Source: Melieria omissa | Taxonomy: Eukaryota; Arthropoda; Insecta; Diptera; Ulidiidae | Reading direction: 5' to 3' | DNA: 64,000 bases | Assembly (NCBI GenBank): GCA_963971225.1 | Contig: OZ020269.1 | Location: 87,660,783 to 87,724,782, forward strand | Part shown: positions 9,885-22,940 of the stretch, piece after piece | Position numbering within the stretch: the stretch's first letter is position 1 | Layout: every line of letters begins with the position of its first letter | Program-made: the position numbers and the translations under genes | Notes under the pieces: model-generated | Told to the model about the DNA's origin: nothing | Seen by the model: the letters and a program-made list of their open reading frames with translations, nothing else | Databases searched by the model: none

Positions 9885-11156
9885 ATGGAAAGGGATAGCG
9901 ACCCATTCGCGCGCAGTGCGCGGATGGCGAGGAGTCCCCCGCCACTGGGTAAGGGTGCGGAAACGCGTTCGGCAGCGAAAGCTGGTACGGCGACTGGTTC
10001 TGGTCTACGAGAGGTGCAAATTCCTACAGATGTAGGGGCACCCGCGGCTGTTCCCGTTCCTGAAGTGGCTAAAAGAGCCGCCCAGAAAGCCCTGGTGAAC
10101 CCGTCGCCACCGGGAAGGTCACGGTCGTCCCCACCATCCCTGCAGGATAAACAGGTAATTAAGCCAAAAAATGTAGTTGAGCTTCTCGGTGAAAAAATTC
10201 ATGCTTTAACTGATATGTTCGAGGAAAATGTCGGTCCGAACGGCGCAAAGAGAAGGACAATTCACCAGCCGATGCGGGATGTGGTGGCAGAAATAGCTGC
10301 CCGTTTTGAAGAACTGCAGGCGGTCAAGGCGGACCGCAAACGCAATCAAACGGCACAAACGTCGCCATTATGGAAAAAACAAAATGACGGGGTGAAAAGA
10401 GCGAGAGCGCTCTTCGATAGTAGAGAAAAACTTTCGCCGAACCCAAAAAAGAAGCGAGAGACGGCGGTAAAAGTTGGAAATAAAGTTGCGCCACGAAAGG
10501 CACAAAATACTGCGCATCCCGTGGCTGGGAATAAAGTCGTAAGTGCCAGTTCTGCTACGCAAAGCGAGTGGAAAACTGTGCCCCCACGTACACGCATCTC
10601 GAAGAGTAAGGTACGCCCAGATGCAATTGTAGTCAAAACTACAGGAAATAGCTCGTATGCGGACATCCTGCGAAGCATTAAAAGCGGTCCTGAAACCAAA
10701 AACTTGAGTGAAATGGTTTCAAAGGTCCGAAAAACGGCTAAAGGTGAGCTTCTGCTTCAATTAGCAAACCCGACTTCAGCAGAAGCGGATAATTTTGAGG
10801 CAGTGGTGCAAAAGGCGCTCGGAGAAGATGCGGTGGTGCGAAAGTTGACACAGGAAACCCAAATCGAAATAAAAGACATCGATGAGGTGACAACTAAAGA
10901 GGAAATCTTAACTGCCCTAGAGTCTCAGACGGGTGAGAAGCATATTTTACCATCGGTTTTGAAGTCGGTCCGCAAAGCATATGGCGGAACCCAGACTGCA
11001 AGCATCTCACTACCGGTAAGGCACACTACTTGCAAACGGTTTTGTTCCAAATTCATTCTTGGAATTCCTGGCACTCTGACTGGCACACTGCTTCCAAACG
11101 TTTTGTTTCGAATTTATTCTTGGAATTCCTGGCACTCTGACTGGCACACTGCTTGA
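9885..11156 (+). pseudogene. Truncated R1-clade ORF1 fused to minisatellite (unit 1)
   Basis: 423 codons, open throughout. It starts M-E-R-D-S-D-P-F after a short leader. The Pro/Lys-rich N-terminus is followed by the ORF1 central region (I-E-I-K-D-I-D-E-V-T-T near residue 325). At residue 374 (S-L-P-V-R) it leaves the ORF1 sequence and runs 49 codons into the minisatellite, ending D-W-H-T-A. The CCHC zinc knuckles seen in the longer copy (20700-20920) are lost, so nucleic-acid binding should be impaired. Unlike the fifth copy, the front half has no frameshift. Confidence 0.8.
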
Positions 11157-11444
11157 AGCGTTCTTGCTCTCTCTTTTCTAGCTCTCTTTTCATTTTATCA
11201 TTCTTGCTATTCTAGCTCTCTTTTCATTTTCTTATTCTTGCTATTCTAGCTCTCTTTTCATTTTCTTATTCTTGCTATTCTAGCTCTCTTTTATTTTCTT
11301 ATTCTTGCTGCTCTAGCTCTCTTCTCATTTTCTTATTCTTGCAGCTCTAGCTCAGATATGCATATCAATCTAGCACACTTTGATTCCAAGAATAACGGCA
11401 CCATCGCACCACCAGCTCAGCAATAGCGGGACCGCAGTTACGCG

Positions 11445-11778
11445 AATTACGTTTTTAAATGAAAAACAACTGAACTCTTCGGAGTCTAAATATGTTCTCA
11501 TTTATTTTTCAAAAATATCCTCTTAAATACTAGTTTACATTTTTGTTTATCTTAAAATATTTTTCTTATCTCTATTTGATGCGGTCCCTTCTTTTACGAC
11601 TCGTCCAAACAATTCTTATCAGTTGGTTTAGGATTGCTTGGATGGTTTAGAACATCTGGACTGCTCGGGTTACATTTTTTATGTTGCCCAATTTATTGCT
11701 ATGTTATCTCCTGTTTGTTTAGGAGCTGGCAATGTCGAGGATCGAATCTTATCGCTGGACATTGCCTGTGACGTAACT
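11445..11778 (-). repeat. Solo LTR D copy in unit 2
   Basis: Same 334-bp LTR with CGCG flanks, offset 2404 bp from the unit 1 copy. Confidence 0.8.
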
Positions 11779-12288
11779 CGCGCGTCCCTTGCGCACACAC
11801 TCGCACCACCAGCTCAGCAACAGCGGTCTCGACTCGAGTCCGAGTTTTTGCTGACCAAAGTCGCGCTGAGGGTGCTCCCGAGAGTTTGTAAAGGATTGTT
11901 GGTTTTTTCGCTTAGGAGGTGCTCGCGGAGTCGTCATCGCGGTCCGCCCAGCGGCACACGGTGTTAGTCCGTGCGTGGATTAAGTGATTCAGCTGAAATT
12001 CGTGAAAATTCTTAGCTTTGGCAACTGATTTGAGTGAAAAGTAAATTGTCTTACCCCGTTTCCTAACCGTATCGAAGGCCTGGTAGAGACAGTGCTCGTG
12101 CGGTAAACGGCAATTGTTGAGTGACAGCTGATCACCGAATGTAAACAACAACTACGGATCAGAACTGTTCTCAACGCAACAGCATTGCCAGCACAAACAA
12201 ATTATAAAAAGTTTAAACATTTTTTGATAAGGTAGTGTCTTTTAGCAAACCGAAAAATAGTGAATATATTATAAAGTGAGGGCGGATC

Positions 12289-13560
12289 ATGGAAAGGGAT
12301 AGCGACCCATTCGCGCGCAGTGCGCGGATGGCGAGGAGTCCCCCGCCACTGGGTAAGGGTGCGGAAACGCGTTCGGCAGCGAAAGCTGGTACGGCGACTG
12401 GTTCTGGTCTACGAGAGGTGCAAATTCCTACAGATGTAGGGGCACCCGCGGCTGTTCCCGTTCCTGAAGTGGCTAAAAGAGCCGCCCAGAAAGCCCTGGT
12501 GAACCCGTCGCCACCGGGAAGGTCACGGTCGTCCCCACCATCCCTGCAGGATAAACAGGTAATTAAGCCAAAAAATGTAGTTGAGCTTCTCGGTGAAAAA
12601 ATTCATGCTTTAACTGATATGTTCGAGGAAAATGTCGGTCCGAACGGCGCAAAGAGAAGGACAATTCACCAGCCGATGCGGGATGTGGTGGCAGAAATAG
12701 CTGCCCGTTTTGAAGAACTGCAGGCGGTCAAGGCGGACCGCAAACGCAATCAAACGGCACAAACGTCGCCATTATGGAAAAAACAAAATGACGGGGTGAA
12801 AAGAGCGAGAGCGCTCTTCGATAGTAGAGAAAAACTTTCGCCGAACCCAAAAAAGAAGCGAGAGACGGCGGTAAAAGTTGGAAATAAAGTTGCGCCACGA
12901 AAGGCACAAAATACTGCGCATCCCGTGGCTGGGAATAAAGTCGTAAGTGCCAGTTCTGCTACGCAAAGCGAGTGGAAAACTGTGCCCCCACGTACACGCA
13001 TCTCGAAGAGTAAGGTACGCCCAGATGCAATTGTAGTCAAAACTACAGGAAATAGCTCGTATGCGGACATCCTGCGAAGCATTAAAAGCGGTCCTGAAAC
13101 CAAAAACTTGAGTGAAATGGTTTCAAAGGTCCGAAAAACGGCTAAAGGTGAGCTTCTGCTTCAATTAGCAAACCCGACTTCAGCAGAAGCGGATAATTTT
13201 GAGGCAGTGGTGCAAAAGGCGCTCGGAGAAGATGCGGTGGTGCGAAAGTTGACACAGGAAACCCAAATCGAAATAAAAGACATCGATGAGGTGACAACTA
13301 AAGAGGAAATCTTAACTGCCCTAGAGTCTCAGACGGGTGAGAAGCATATTTTACCATCGGTTTTGAAGTCGGTCCGCAAAGCATATGGCGGAACCCAGAC
13401 TGCAAGCATCTCACTACCGGTAAGGCACACTACTTGCAAACGGTTTTGTTCCAAATTCATTCTTGGAATTCCTGGCACTCTGACTGGCACACTGCTTCCA
13501 AACGTTTTGTTTCGAATTTATTCTTGGAATTCCTGGCACTCTGACTGGCACACTGCTTGA
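12289..13560 (+). pseudogene. Truncated ORF1 fusion (unit 2)
   Basis: Its 423-codon translation matches the unit 1 copy. It has the same breakpoint and the same out-run into minisatellite. Confidence 0.8.
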
Positions 13561-13849
13561 AGCGTTCTTGCTCTCTCTTTTCTAGCTCTCTTTTCATTTT
13601 ATCATTCTTGCTATTCTAGCTCTCTTTTCATTTTCTTATTCTTGCTATTCTAGCTCTCTTTTCATTTTCTTATTCTTGCTATTCTAGCTCTCTTTTCATT
13701 TTCTTATTCTTGCTGCTCTAGCTCTCTTCTCATTTTCTTATTCTTGCAGCTCTAGCTCAGATATGCATATCAATCTAGCACACTTTGATTCCAAGAATAA
13801 CGGCACCATCGCACCACCAGCTCAGCAATAGCGGGACCGCAGTTACGCG

Positions 13850-14183
13850 AATTACGTTTTTAAATGAAAAACAACTGAACTCTTCGGAGTCTAAATATGT
13901 TCTCATTTATTTTTCAAAAATATCCTCTTAAATACTAGTTTACATTTTTGTTTATCTTAAAATATTTTTCTTATCTCTATTTGATGCGGTCCCTTCTTTT
14001 ACGACTCGTCCAAACAATTCTTATCAGTTGGTTTAGGATTGCTTGGATGGTTTAGAACATCTGGACTGCTCGGGTTACATTTTTTATGTTGCCCAATTTA
14101 TTGCTATGTTATCTCCTGTTTGTTTAGGAGCTGGCAATGTCGAGGATCGAATCTTATCGCTGGACATTGCCTGTGACGTAACT
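13850..14183 (-). repeat. Solo LTR D copy in unit 3
   Basis: Same LTR and flanks, offset 2405 bp from unit 2. Confidence 0.8.
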
Positions 14184-14693
14184 CGCGCGTCCCTTGCGCA
14201 CACACTCGCACCACCAGCTCAGCAACAGCGGTCTCGACTCGAGTCCGAGTTTTTGCTGACCAAAGTCGCGCTGAGGGTGCTCCCGAGAGTTTGTAAAGGA
14301 TTGTTGGTTTTTTCGCTTAGGAGGTGCTCGCGGAGTCGTCATCGCGGTCCGCCCAGCGGCACACGGTGTTAGTCCGTGCGTGGATTAAGTGATTCAGCTG
14401 AAATTCGTGAAAATTCTTAGCTTTGGCAACTGATTTGAGTGAAAAGTAAATTGTCTTACCCCGTTTCCTAACCGTATCGAAGGCCTGGTAGAGACAGTGC
14501 TCGTGCGGTAAACGGCAATTGTTGAGTGACAGCTGATCACCGAATGTAAACAACAACTACGGATCAGAACTGTTCTCAACGCAACAGCATTGCCAGCACA
14601 AACAAATTATAAAAAGTTTAAACATTTTTTGATAAGGTAGTGTCTTTTAGCAAACCGAAAAATAGTGAATATATTATAAAGTGAGGGCGGATC

Positions 14694-15965
14694 ATGGAAA
14701 GGGATAGCGACCCATTCGCGCGCAGTGCGCGGATGGCGAGGAGTCCCCCGCCACTGGGTAAGGGTGCGGAAACGCGTTCGGCAGCGAAAGCTGGTACGGC
14801 GACTGGTTCTGGTCTACGAGAGGTGCAAATTCCTACAGATGTAGGGGCACCCGCGGCTGTTCCCGTTCCTGAAGTGGCTAAAAGAGCCGCCCAGAAAGCC
14901 CTGGTGAACCCGTCGCCACCGGGAAGGTCACGGTCGTCCCCACCATCCCTGCAGGATAAACAGGTAATTAAGCCAAAAAATGTAGTTGAGCTTCTCGGTG
15001 AAAAAATTCATGCTTTAACTGATATGTTCGAGGAAAATGTCGGTCCGAACGGCGCAAAGAGAAGGACAATTCACCAGCCGATGCGGGATGTGGTGGCAGA
15101 AATAGCTGCCCGTTTTGAAGAACTGCAGGCGGTCAAGGCGGACCGCAAACGCAATCAAACGGCACAAACGTCGCCATTATGGAAAAAACAAAATGACGGG
15201 GTGAAAAGAGCGAGAGCGCTCTTCGATAGTAGAGAAAAACTTTCGCCGAACCCAAAAAAGAAGCGAGAGACGGCGGTAAAAGTTGGAAATAAAGTTGCGC
15301 CACGAAAGGCACAAAATACTGCGCATCCCGTGGCTGGGAATAAAGTCGTAAGTGCCAGTTCTGCTACGCAAAGCGAGTGGAAAACTGTGCCCCCACGTAC
15401 ACGCATCTCGAAGAGTAAGGTACGCCCAGATGCAATTGTAGTCAAAACTACAGGAAATAGCTCGTATGCGGACATCCTGCGAAGCATTAAAAGCGGTCCT
15501 GAAACCAAAAACTTGAGTGAAATGGTTTCAAAGGTCCGAAAAACGGCTAAAGGTGAGCTTCTGCTTCAATTAGCAAACCCGACTTCAGCAGAAGCGGATA
15601 ATTTTGAGGCAGTGGTGCAAAAGGCGCTCGGAGAAGATGCGGTGGTGCGAAAGTTGACACAGGAAACCCAAATCGAAATAAAAGACATCGATGAGGTGAC
15701 AACTAAAGAGGAAATCTTAACTGCCCTAGAGTCTCAGACGGGTGAGAAGCATATTTTACCATCGGTTTTGAAGTCGGTCCGCAAAGCATATGGCGGAACC
15801 CAGACTGCAAGCATCTCACTACCGGTAAGGCACACTACTTGCAAACGGTTTTGTTCCAAATTCATTCTTGGAATTCCTGGCACTCTGACTGGCACACTGC
15901 TTCCAAACGTTTTGTTTCGAATTTATTCTTGGAATTCCTGGCACTCTGACTGGCACACTGCTTGA
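14694..15965 (+). pseudogene. Truncated ORF1 fusion (unit 3)
   Basis: Same 423-codon translation as units 1 and 2. The 1-bp longer period comes from the 34-bp minisatellite upstream. Confidence 0.8.
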
Positions 15966-16253
15966 AGCGTTCTTGCTCTCTCTTTTCTAGCTCTCTTTTC
16001 ATTTTATCATTCTTGCTATTCTAGCTCTCTTTTCATTTTCTTATTCTTGCTATTCTAGCTCTCTTTTCATTTTCTTATTCTTGCTATTCTAGCTCTCTTT
16101 TATTTTCTTATTCTTGCTGCTCTAGCTCTCTTCTCATTTTCTTATTCTTGCAGCTCTAGCTCAGATATGCATATCAATCTAGCACACTTTGATTCCAAGA
16201 ATAACGGCACCATCGCACCACCAGCTCAGCAATAGCGGGACCGCAGTTACGCG

Positions 16254-16587
16254 AATTACGTTTTTAAATGAAAAACAACTGAACTCTTCGGAGTCTAAAT
16301 ATGTTCTCATTTATTTTTCAAAAATATCCTCTTAAATACTAGTTTACATTTTTGTTTATCTTAAAATATTTTTCTTATCTCTATTTGATGCGGTCCCTTC
16401 TTTTACGACTCGTCCAAACAATTCTTATCAGTTGGTTTAGGATTGCTTGGATGGTTTAGAACATCTGGACTGCTCGGGTTACATTTTTTATGTTGCCCAA
16501 TTTATTGCTATGTTATCTCCTGTTTGTTTAGGAGCTGGCAATGTCGAGGATCGAATCTTATCGCTGGACATTGCCTGTGACGTAACT
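16254..16587 (-). repeat. Solo LTR D copy in unit 4
   Basis: Same LTR and flanks, offset 2404 bp from unit 3. Confidence 0.8.
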
Positions 16588-17097
16588 CGCGCGTCCCTTG
16601 CGCACACACTCGCACCACCAGCTCAGCAACAGCGGTCTCGACTCGAGTCCGAGTTTTTGCTGACCAAAGTCGCGCTGAGGGTGCTCCCGAGAGTTTGTAA
16701 AGGATTGTTGGTTTTTTCGCTTAGGAGGTGCTCGCGGAGTCGTCATCGCGGTCCGCCCAGCGGCACACGGTGTTAGTCCGTGCGTGGATTAAGTGATTCA
16801 GCTGAAATTCGTGAAAATTCTTAGCTTTGGCAACTGATTTGAGTGAAAAGTAAATTGTCTTACCCCGTTTCCTAACCGTATCGAAGGCCTGGTAGAGACA
16901 GTGCTCGTGCGGTAAACGGCAATTGTTGAGTGACAGCTGATCACCGAATGTAAACAACAACTACGGATCAGAACTGTTCTCAACGCAACAGCATTGCCAG
17001 CACAAACAAATTATAAAAAGTTTAAACATTTTTTGATAAGGTAGTGTCTTTTAGCAAACCGAAAAATAGTGAATATATTATAAAGTGAGGGCGGATC

Positions 17098-18369
17098 ATG
17101 GAAAGGGATAGCGACCCATTCGCGCGCAGTGCGCGGATGGCGAGGAGTCCCCCGCCACTGGGTAAGGGTGCGGAAACGCGTTCGGCAGCGAAAGCTGGTA
17201 CGGCGACTGGTTCTGGTCTACGAGAGGTGCAAATTCCTACAGATGTAGGGGCACCCGCGGCTGTTCCCGTTCCTGAAGTGGCTAAAAGAGCCGCCCAGAA
17301 AGCCCTGGTGAACCCGTCGCCACCGGGAAGGTCACGGTCGTCCCCACCATCCCTGCAGGATAAACAGGTAATTAAGCCAAAAAATGTAGTTGAGCTTCTC
17401 GGTGAAAAAATTCATGCTTTAACTGATATGTTCGAGGAAAATGTCGGTCCGAACGGCGCAAAGAGAAGGACAATTCACCAGCCGATGCGGGATGTGGTGG
17501 CAGAAATAGCTGCCCGTTTTGAAGAACTGCAGGCGGTCAAGGCGGACCGCAAACGCAATCAAACGGCACAAACGTCGCCATTATGGAAAAAACAAAATGA
17601 CGGGGTGAAAAGAGCGAGAGCGCTCTTCGATAGTAGAGAAAAACTTTCGCCGAACCCAAAAAAGAAGCGAGAGACGGCGGTAAAAGTTGGAAATAAAGTT
17701 GCGCCACGAAAGGCACAAAATACTGCGCATCCCGTGGCTGGGAATAAAGTCGTAAGTGCCAGTTCTGCTACGCAAAGCGAGTGGAAAACTGTGCCCCCAC
17801 GTACACGCATCTCGAAGAGTAAGGTACGCCCAGATGCAATTGTAGTCAAAACTACAGGAAATAGCTCGTATGCGGACATCCTGCGAAGCATTAAAAGCGG
17901 TCCTGAAACCAAAAACTTGAGTGAAATGGTTTCAAAGGTCCGAAAAACGGCTAAAGGTGAGCTTCTGCTTCAATTAGCAAACCCGACTTCAGCAGAAGCG
18001 GATAATTTTGAGGCAGTGGTGCAAAAGGCGCTCGGAGAAGATGCGGTGGTGCGAAAGTTGACACAGGAAACCCAAATCGAAATAAAAGACATCGATGAGG
18101 TGACAACTAAAGAGGAAATCTTAACTGCCCTAGAGTCTCAGACGGGTGAGAAGCATATTTTACCATCGGTTTTGAAGTCGGTCCGCAAAGCATATGGCGG
18201 AACCCAGACTGCAAGCATCTCACTACCGGTAAGGCACACTACTTGCAAACGGTTTTGTTCCAAATTCATTCTTGGAATTCCTGGCACTCTGACTGGCACA
18301 CTGCTTCCAAACGTTTTGTTTCGAATTTATTCTTGGAATTCCTGGCACTCTGACTGGCACACTGCTTGA
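17098..18369 (+). pseudogene. Truncated ORF1 fusion (unit 4)
   Basis: Same 423-codon translation. This is the last copy with the truncated end; its final codons lie in the minisatellite of the fifth repeat. Confidence 0.8.
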
Positions 18370-18658
18370 AGCGTTCTTGCTCTCTCTTTTCTAGCTCTCT
18401 TTTCATTTTATCATTCTTGCTATTCTAGCTCTCTTTTCATTTTCTTATTCTTGCTATTCTAGCTCTCTTTTCATTTTCTTATTCTTGCTATTCTAGCTCT
18501 CTTTTCATTTTCTTATTCTTGCTGCTCTAGCTCTCTTCTCATTTTCTTATTCTTGCAGCTCTAGCTCAGATATGCATATCAATCTAGCACACTTTGATTC
18601 CAAGAATAACGGCACCATCGCACCACCAGCTCAGCAATAGCGGGACCGCAGTTACGCG

Positions 18659-18992
18659 AATTACGTTTTTAAATGAAAAACAACTGAACTCTTCGGAGTC
18701 TAAATATGTTCTCATTTATTTTTCAAAAATATCCTCTTAAATACTAGTTTACATTTTTGTTTATCTTAAAATATTTTTCTTATCTCTATTTGATGCGGTC
18801 CCTTCTTTTACGACTCGTCCAAACAATTCTTATCAGTTGGTTTAGGATTGCTTGGATGGTTTAGAACATCTGGACTGCTCGGGTTACATTTTTTATGTTG
18901 CCCAATTTATTGCTATGTTATCTCCTGTTTGTTTAGGAGCTGGCAATGTCGAGGATCGAATCTTATCGCTGGACATTGCCTGTGACGTAACT
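18659..18992 (-). repeat. Solo LTR D copy before the longer element
   Basis: Same LTR with CGCG flanks. It is present here too, so the LTR insertion predates the array's expansion. Confidence 0.8.
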
Positions 18993-19512
18993 CGCGCGTC
19001 CCTTGCGCACACACTCGCACCACCAGCTCAGCAACAGCGGTCTCGACTCGAGTCCGAGTTTTTGCTGACCAAAGTCGCGCTGAGGGTGCTCCCGAGAGTT
19101 TGTAAAGGATTGTTGGTTTTTTCGCTTAGGAGGTGCTCGCGGAGTCGTCATCGCGGTCCGACTAGTGGTGCCCAGCGGCACACGGTGTTAGTCCGTGCGT
19201 GGATTAAGTGATTCAGCTGAATTTCGTGAAAATTCTTAGCTTTGGCAACTGATTTGAGTGAAAAGTAAATTGTCTTACCCCGTTTCCTAACCGTATCGAA
19301 GGCCTGGTAGAGACAGTGCTCGTGCGGTAAACGGCAATTGTTGAGTGACAGCAGATCACCGAATGTAAACAACAACTACGGATCAGAACTGTTCTCAACG
19401 CAACAGCATTGCCAGCACAAACAAATTATAAAAAGTTTAAAAATTTTTTGATAAGGTAGTGTCTTTTAGCAAACCGAAAAATAGTGAATATATTATAAAG
19501 TGAGGGCGGATC

Positions 19513-20965
19513 ATGGAAAGGGATAGCGACCCATTCGCGCGCAGTGCGCGGATGGCGAGGAGTCCCCCGCCACTGGGTAAGGGTGCGGAAACGCGTTCGG
19601 CAGCGAAAGCTGGTACGGCGACTGGTTCTGGTCTACGAGAGGTGCAAACTCCTACAGATGTAGGGGCACCCGCGGCTGTTCCCGTTCCTGAAGTAGCTAA
19701 AAGAGCCGCCCAGAAAGCCCTGGTGAACCCGTCGCCACCGGGAAGGTCACGGTCGTCCCCACCATCCCTGCAGGATAAACAGGTAATTAAGCCAAAAAAA
19801 TGTAGTTGAGCTTCTCGGTGAAAAAATTCATGCTTTAACTGATATGTTCGAGGAAAATGTCGGTCCGAACGGCGCAAAGAGAAGGACAATTCACCAGCCG
19901 ATGCGGGATGTGGTGGCAGAAATAGCTGCCCTTTTTGAAGAACTGCAGGCGGTCAAGGCGGACCGCAAACGCAATCAAACGGCACAAACGTCGCCATTAT
20001 GGAAAAAACAAAATGACGGGGTGAAAAGAGCGAGAGCGCTCTTCGATAGTAGAGAAAAACTTTCGCCGAACCCAAAAAAGAAGCGAGAGACGGCGGTAAA
20101 AGTTGGAAATAAAGTTGCGCCACAAGAGGCACAAAATACTGCGCATCCCGTGGCTGGGAATAAAGTCGTAAGTGCCAGTTCTGCTACGCAAAGCGAGTGG
20201 AAAACTGTGCCCCCACGTACACGCATCTCGAAGAGTAAGGTACGCCCAGATGCAATTGTAGTCAAAACTACAGGAAATAGCTCGTATGCGGACATCCTGC
20301 GAAGCATTAAAAGCGGTCCTGAAACCAAAAACTTGAGTGAAATGGTTTCAAAGGTCCGAAAAACGGCTAAAGGTGAGCTTCTGCTTCAATTAGCAAACCC
20401 GACTTCAGCAGAAGCGGATAATTTTGAGGCAGTGGTGCAAAAGGCGCTCGAAGAAGATGCGGTGGTGCGAAAGTTGACACAGGAAACCCAAATCGAAATA
20501 AAAGACATCGATGAGGTGACAACTAAAGAGGAAATCTTAACTGCCCTAGAGTCTCAGATGCGTGAGAAGCATATTTTACCATCGGTTTTGAAGTCGGTCC
20601 GCAAAGCATATGGCGGAACCCAGACTGCAAGCATCTCACTACCGGTAAGGGTGGCAAACAAGCTGCTCGAGGCGGGCAAGATAAGAATCGGATGGGTTGT
20701 GTGCCGAATTCGTGCCAAACTGCAACCACTACAATGCCATAAGTGTCGGGATTTTGGACACCTGGCCAAGGCATGTCAAAGCGCAGAAAGTGACTTTACA
20801 AATGCTTGCTTTAACTGCGGCAGTAAAGATCATAAGGTGAAGGACTGCAAGCAGGATCGGAAATGCCGGCTGTGCACAAAGAGCAACAAAGCGGATGTAA
20901 ACCACCTCACTGGCAGCAGAAAATGCCCCTTCTTCCACGAGGCTCTAAAAGGCACGAAGAAATGA
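19513..20965 (+). pseudogene. R1-clade ORF1 (Gag-like) with one frameshift
   Basis: The start context matches units 1-4. An extra A in the run at 19793-19800 shifts the frame after about 96 codons. The reading resumes (open from 19844) and runs to the TGA at 20963. The C-terminus carries three cysteine clusters: C-H-K-C-R-D-F-G-H-L-A-K-A-C, C-F-N-C-G-S-K-D-H-K-V-K-D-C and C-R-L-C, typical of R1/I-clade ORF1 RNA-binding proteins. The stop overlaps the ORF2 start as ATGA (20962-20965), an arrangement that allows coupled re-initiation. Confidence 0.88.
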
Positions 20966-22940
20966 TGCGTTTGATTCAGATTAACCTTAATCACTGTAAA
21001 GCGGCACAGGATCTGCTTCAACAAACAATACGGGAAGAAAATATCCAAGTGGCTTTGCTAAGCGAGCCCTACGTAGTGAAGCAAAATAGCCTCTGGTCAG
21101 TGGACGCGACAGCCAAGGCCGCTATATGGAACTGCAGTGCGGTGCCATTAGATGTAAGGCCAATCACATCTGACAAGTTCTTCGTCTGTGCGAAGGTGGA
21201 CGATATATTTATTTATAGCTGTTATGTGCCCCCAAGTGCCACCATCAGCGAGTTCCAAGACACAATGGATAAGCTAGTCAGCGACGCTAGAGGAAAGTGG
21301 CCGCTGCTGATTGCCGGAGATTTTAATGCATGGGCCATTGAGTGGGGCTGTAGAAAGACAACAGCAAAAGGAAGAGCGTTGTTAGACGCATTTTCTACAT
21401 TGAATATCACCCTGCTGAACACCGGAAATAAGCACACGTTTAGTAAAAATGGCGTGGGTTCAGCCATTGACTTGACGTTTGTAAGTAACGGTATATATCC
21501 ACTTTCAACTTGGACTTTGGGCGACTTCTACACTCATAGCGACCACCAGACAATAATTTGTAGCATCCGCCAAGCCAAACCATCTTATCGGGCAGAAAAT
21601 AGACCCAGCGCAGAAAAAATCAGTTGGAAATTGTCATCGCTAGACAAAGACATCTTTGTGGACTCACTATCGCAGCTTGATGCAACTCTTCCGGCGCAAT
21701 CAGCAGCTGAAGAGTTAATTGCCATCCTAGTAAATGCCTGCGATGCTTCTATGCAACGGAAAAGGCCCTGCAAGAGGCATGCTCCGGTCTATTGGTGGAA
21801 CGAGACTATTGCAGAGATTCGCGGTGAATGCAACCGCGCTTGAAGAAAATGTCAAAGAGCAAGACAGAGCGCCAGCTTCCGCGAGCTGCAAGCTGAGCAT
21901 AGAAAGCTCAGGAAAAAGTTCAAAAAAGCGGTAGTCGAGAGTAAACGGCAATGTTTCCAAAAACTTTGTGATGACACAGAAAGCAACCCATGGGGCCTAG
22001 GGTATAAGATAGTCACCAAAAAATTAAAAGGGTGCAAACAAGCCCAGCCGACATGCCCAACTCTTTTGGCAAATATTGTGCACACTCTGTTTCCAAGCCA
22101 AGCGGACTTCAGGCGGGAAGACTTCGGCGACAAAGAAACGGAGTTTCCGGAAGTGACAGACGACGAGATTTTAGAAGCTGCAGGAAAGCTCCAGGACAGG
22201 AAAGCGCCAGGTCCAGACGGAATCCCAAACTCCGTGCTGAAAATCGCTGCATAGGAACGAACGGTACTATTTACAACCGTATTCAATAAATGCTTCGCGG
22301 AAGGGGTATTTCCGAACATTTGGAAACGGCAAAGATTAGTTCTCCTACCAAAATCTGACAAGCCAGCAACTGATCCATCCGCATACCGACCCATCTGCAT
22401 GCTGGACACGGCTGGAAAAGTTCTGGAAAAGATTATTGCAAATCGCCTCTCAGCCGCAGTTGATGAAAATGGAGGACTGGCTGACATGCAATTTGGGTTC
22501 AGAAAAGGCAGGTCCACAATCGATGCAGTGAAGATAGCCACGGACCTTGCGCGGAAAGCAATCAGTGGTGAACGCTGGATGGGGGGTACAAAAGAGTACT
22601 GCCTAATAGTAACGCTGGATATAAGGAATGCTTTTAATACAGCGAACTGGGCACAAATCACGGAAATCCTAAGAAAGAGAAACATCCCTAACTATCTAAG
22701 AAGGCTGATCGAAAATTATTTCACAGACAGGCAGCTTTTCTATGAGTCCAAAGTCGGCTGTAAGAAATACAAAGTGACAGGTGGAGTGCCCCAAGGATCA
22801 GTGCTGGGGCCCCTGCTTTAGAATATAATGTATGATGGGGTGTTGAGACTAAATATCCCTAGCGAAGCGAAAATTATTGGATTTGCAGACGATATAGCGG
22901 TAGTTATAGTGGCAAAACACACACGATGTTGTGCGGATTA
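20962..22940 (+). pseudogene. R1-clade ORF2 (endonuclease-reverse transcriptase), broken and 3'-truncated
   Basis: It starts M-M-R-L-I-Q-I-N-L-N-H. An APE-type endonuclease follows, with S-E-P-Y near residue 35, G-D-F-N-A-W near 120 and S-D-H-Q near 195. The frame is lost near 21840. The RT then follows in another frame: K-A-P-G-P-D-G-I-P-N, A-Y-R-P-I, F-R-K-G-R-S-T, G-G-V-P-Q-G-S-V-L-G-P-L and the catalytic F-A-D-D-I near 22880. In-frame stops occur at about 22252 (TAG) and 22819 (TAG where Trp is expected after G-P-L-L). Sequence ends soon after F-A-D-D. The protein would nick DNA and prime reverse transcription at the target; this copy cannot. Confidence 0.88.

Larger units (their letters stand above)
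8650..18233 (+). repeat. Tandem array of four 2.4-kb units carrying LTR and R1-type 5' end
   Basis: Units: U1 8650-11020, U2 11021-13424, U3 13425-15829, U4 15830-18233. Each reads: 61-bp minisatellite, 34-bp minisatellite, a minus-oriented solo LTR with CGCG target duplication, about 510 bp of leader, and the first 374 codons of an R1-clade ORF1. Each ends at the same base, after CTACCGGTAAG, where the next unit's minisatellite begins (GCACACTACTTGC). In the fifth repeat (18234 on) ORF1 continues past this point instead. U1-U4 look almost identical by eye, while the fifth differs by an 11-bp insertion (19161-19171) and several substitutions. The shared junction means one founding duplication followed by unequal exchange, or an assembly repeat. 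Confidence 0.93.

Noticed and set aside
8451..18233. Regular repeats that could suggest a CRISPR array
   Set aside because: Units are direct minisatellites without unique spacers, and the context is a eukaryotic transposon cluster.
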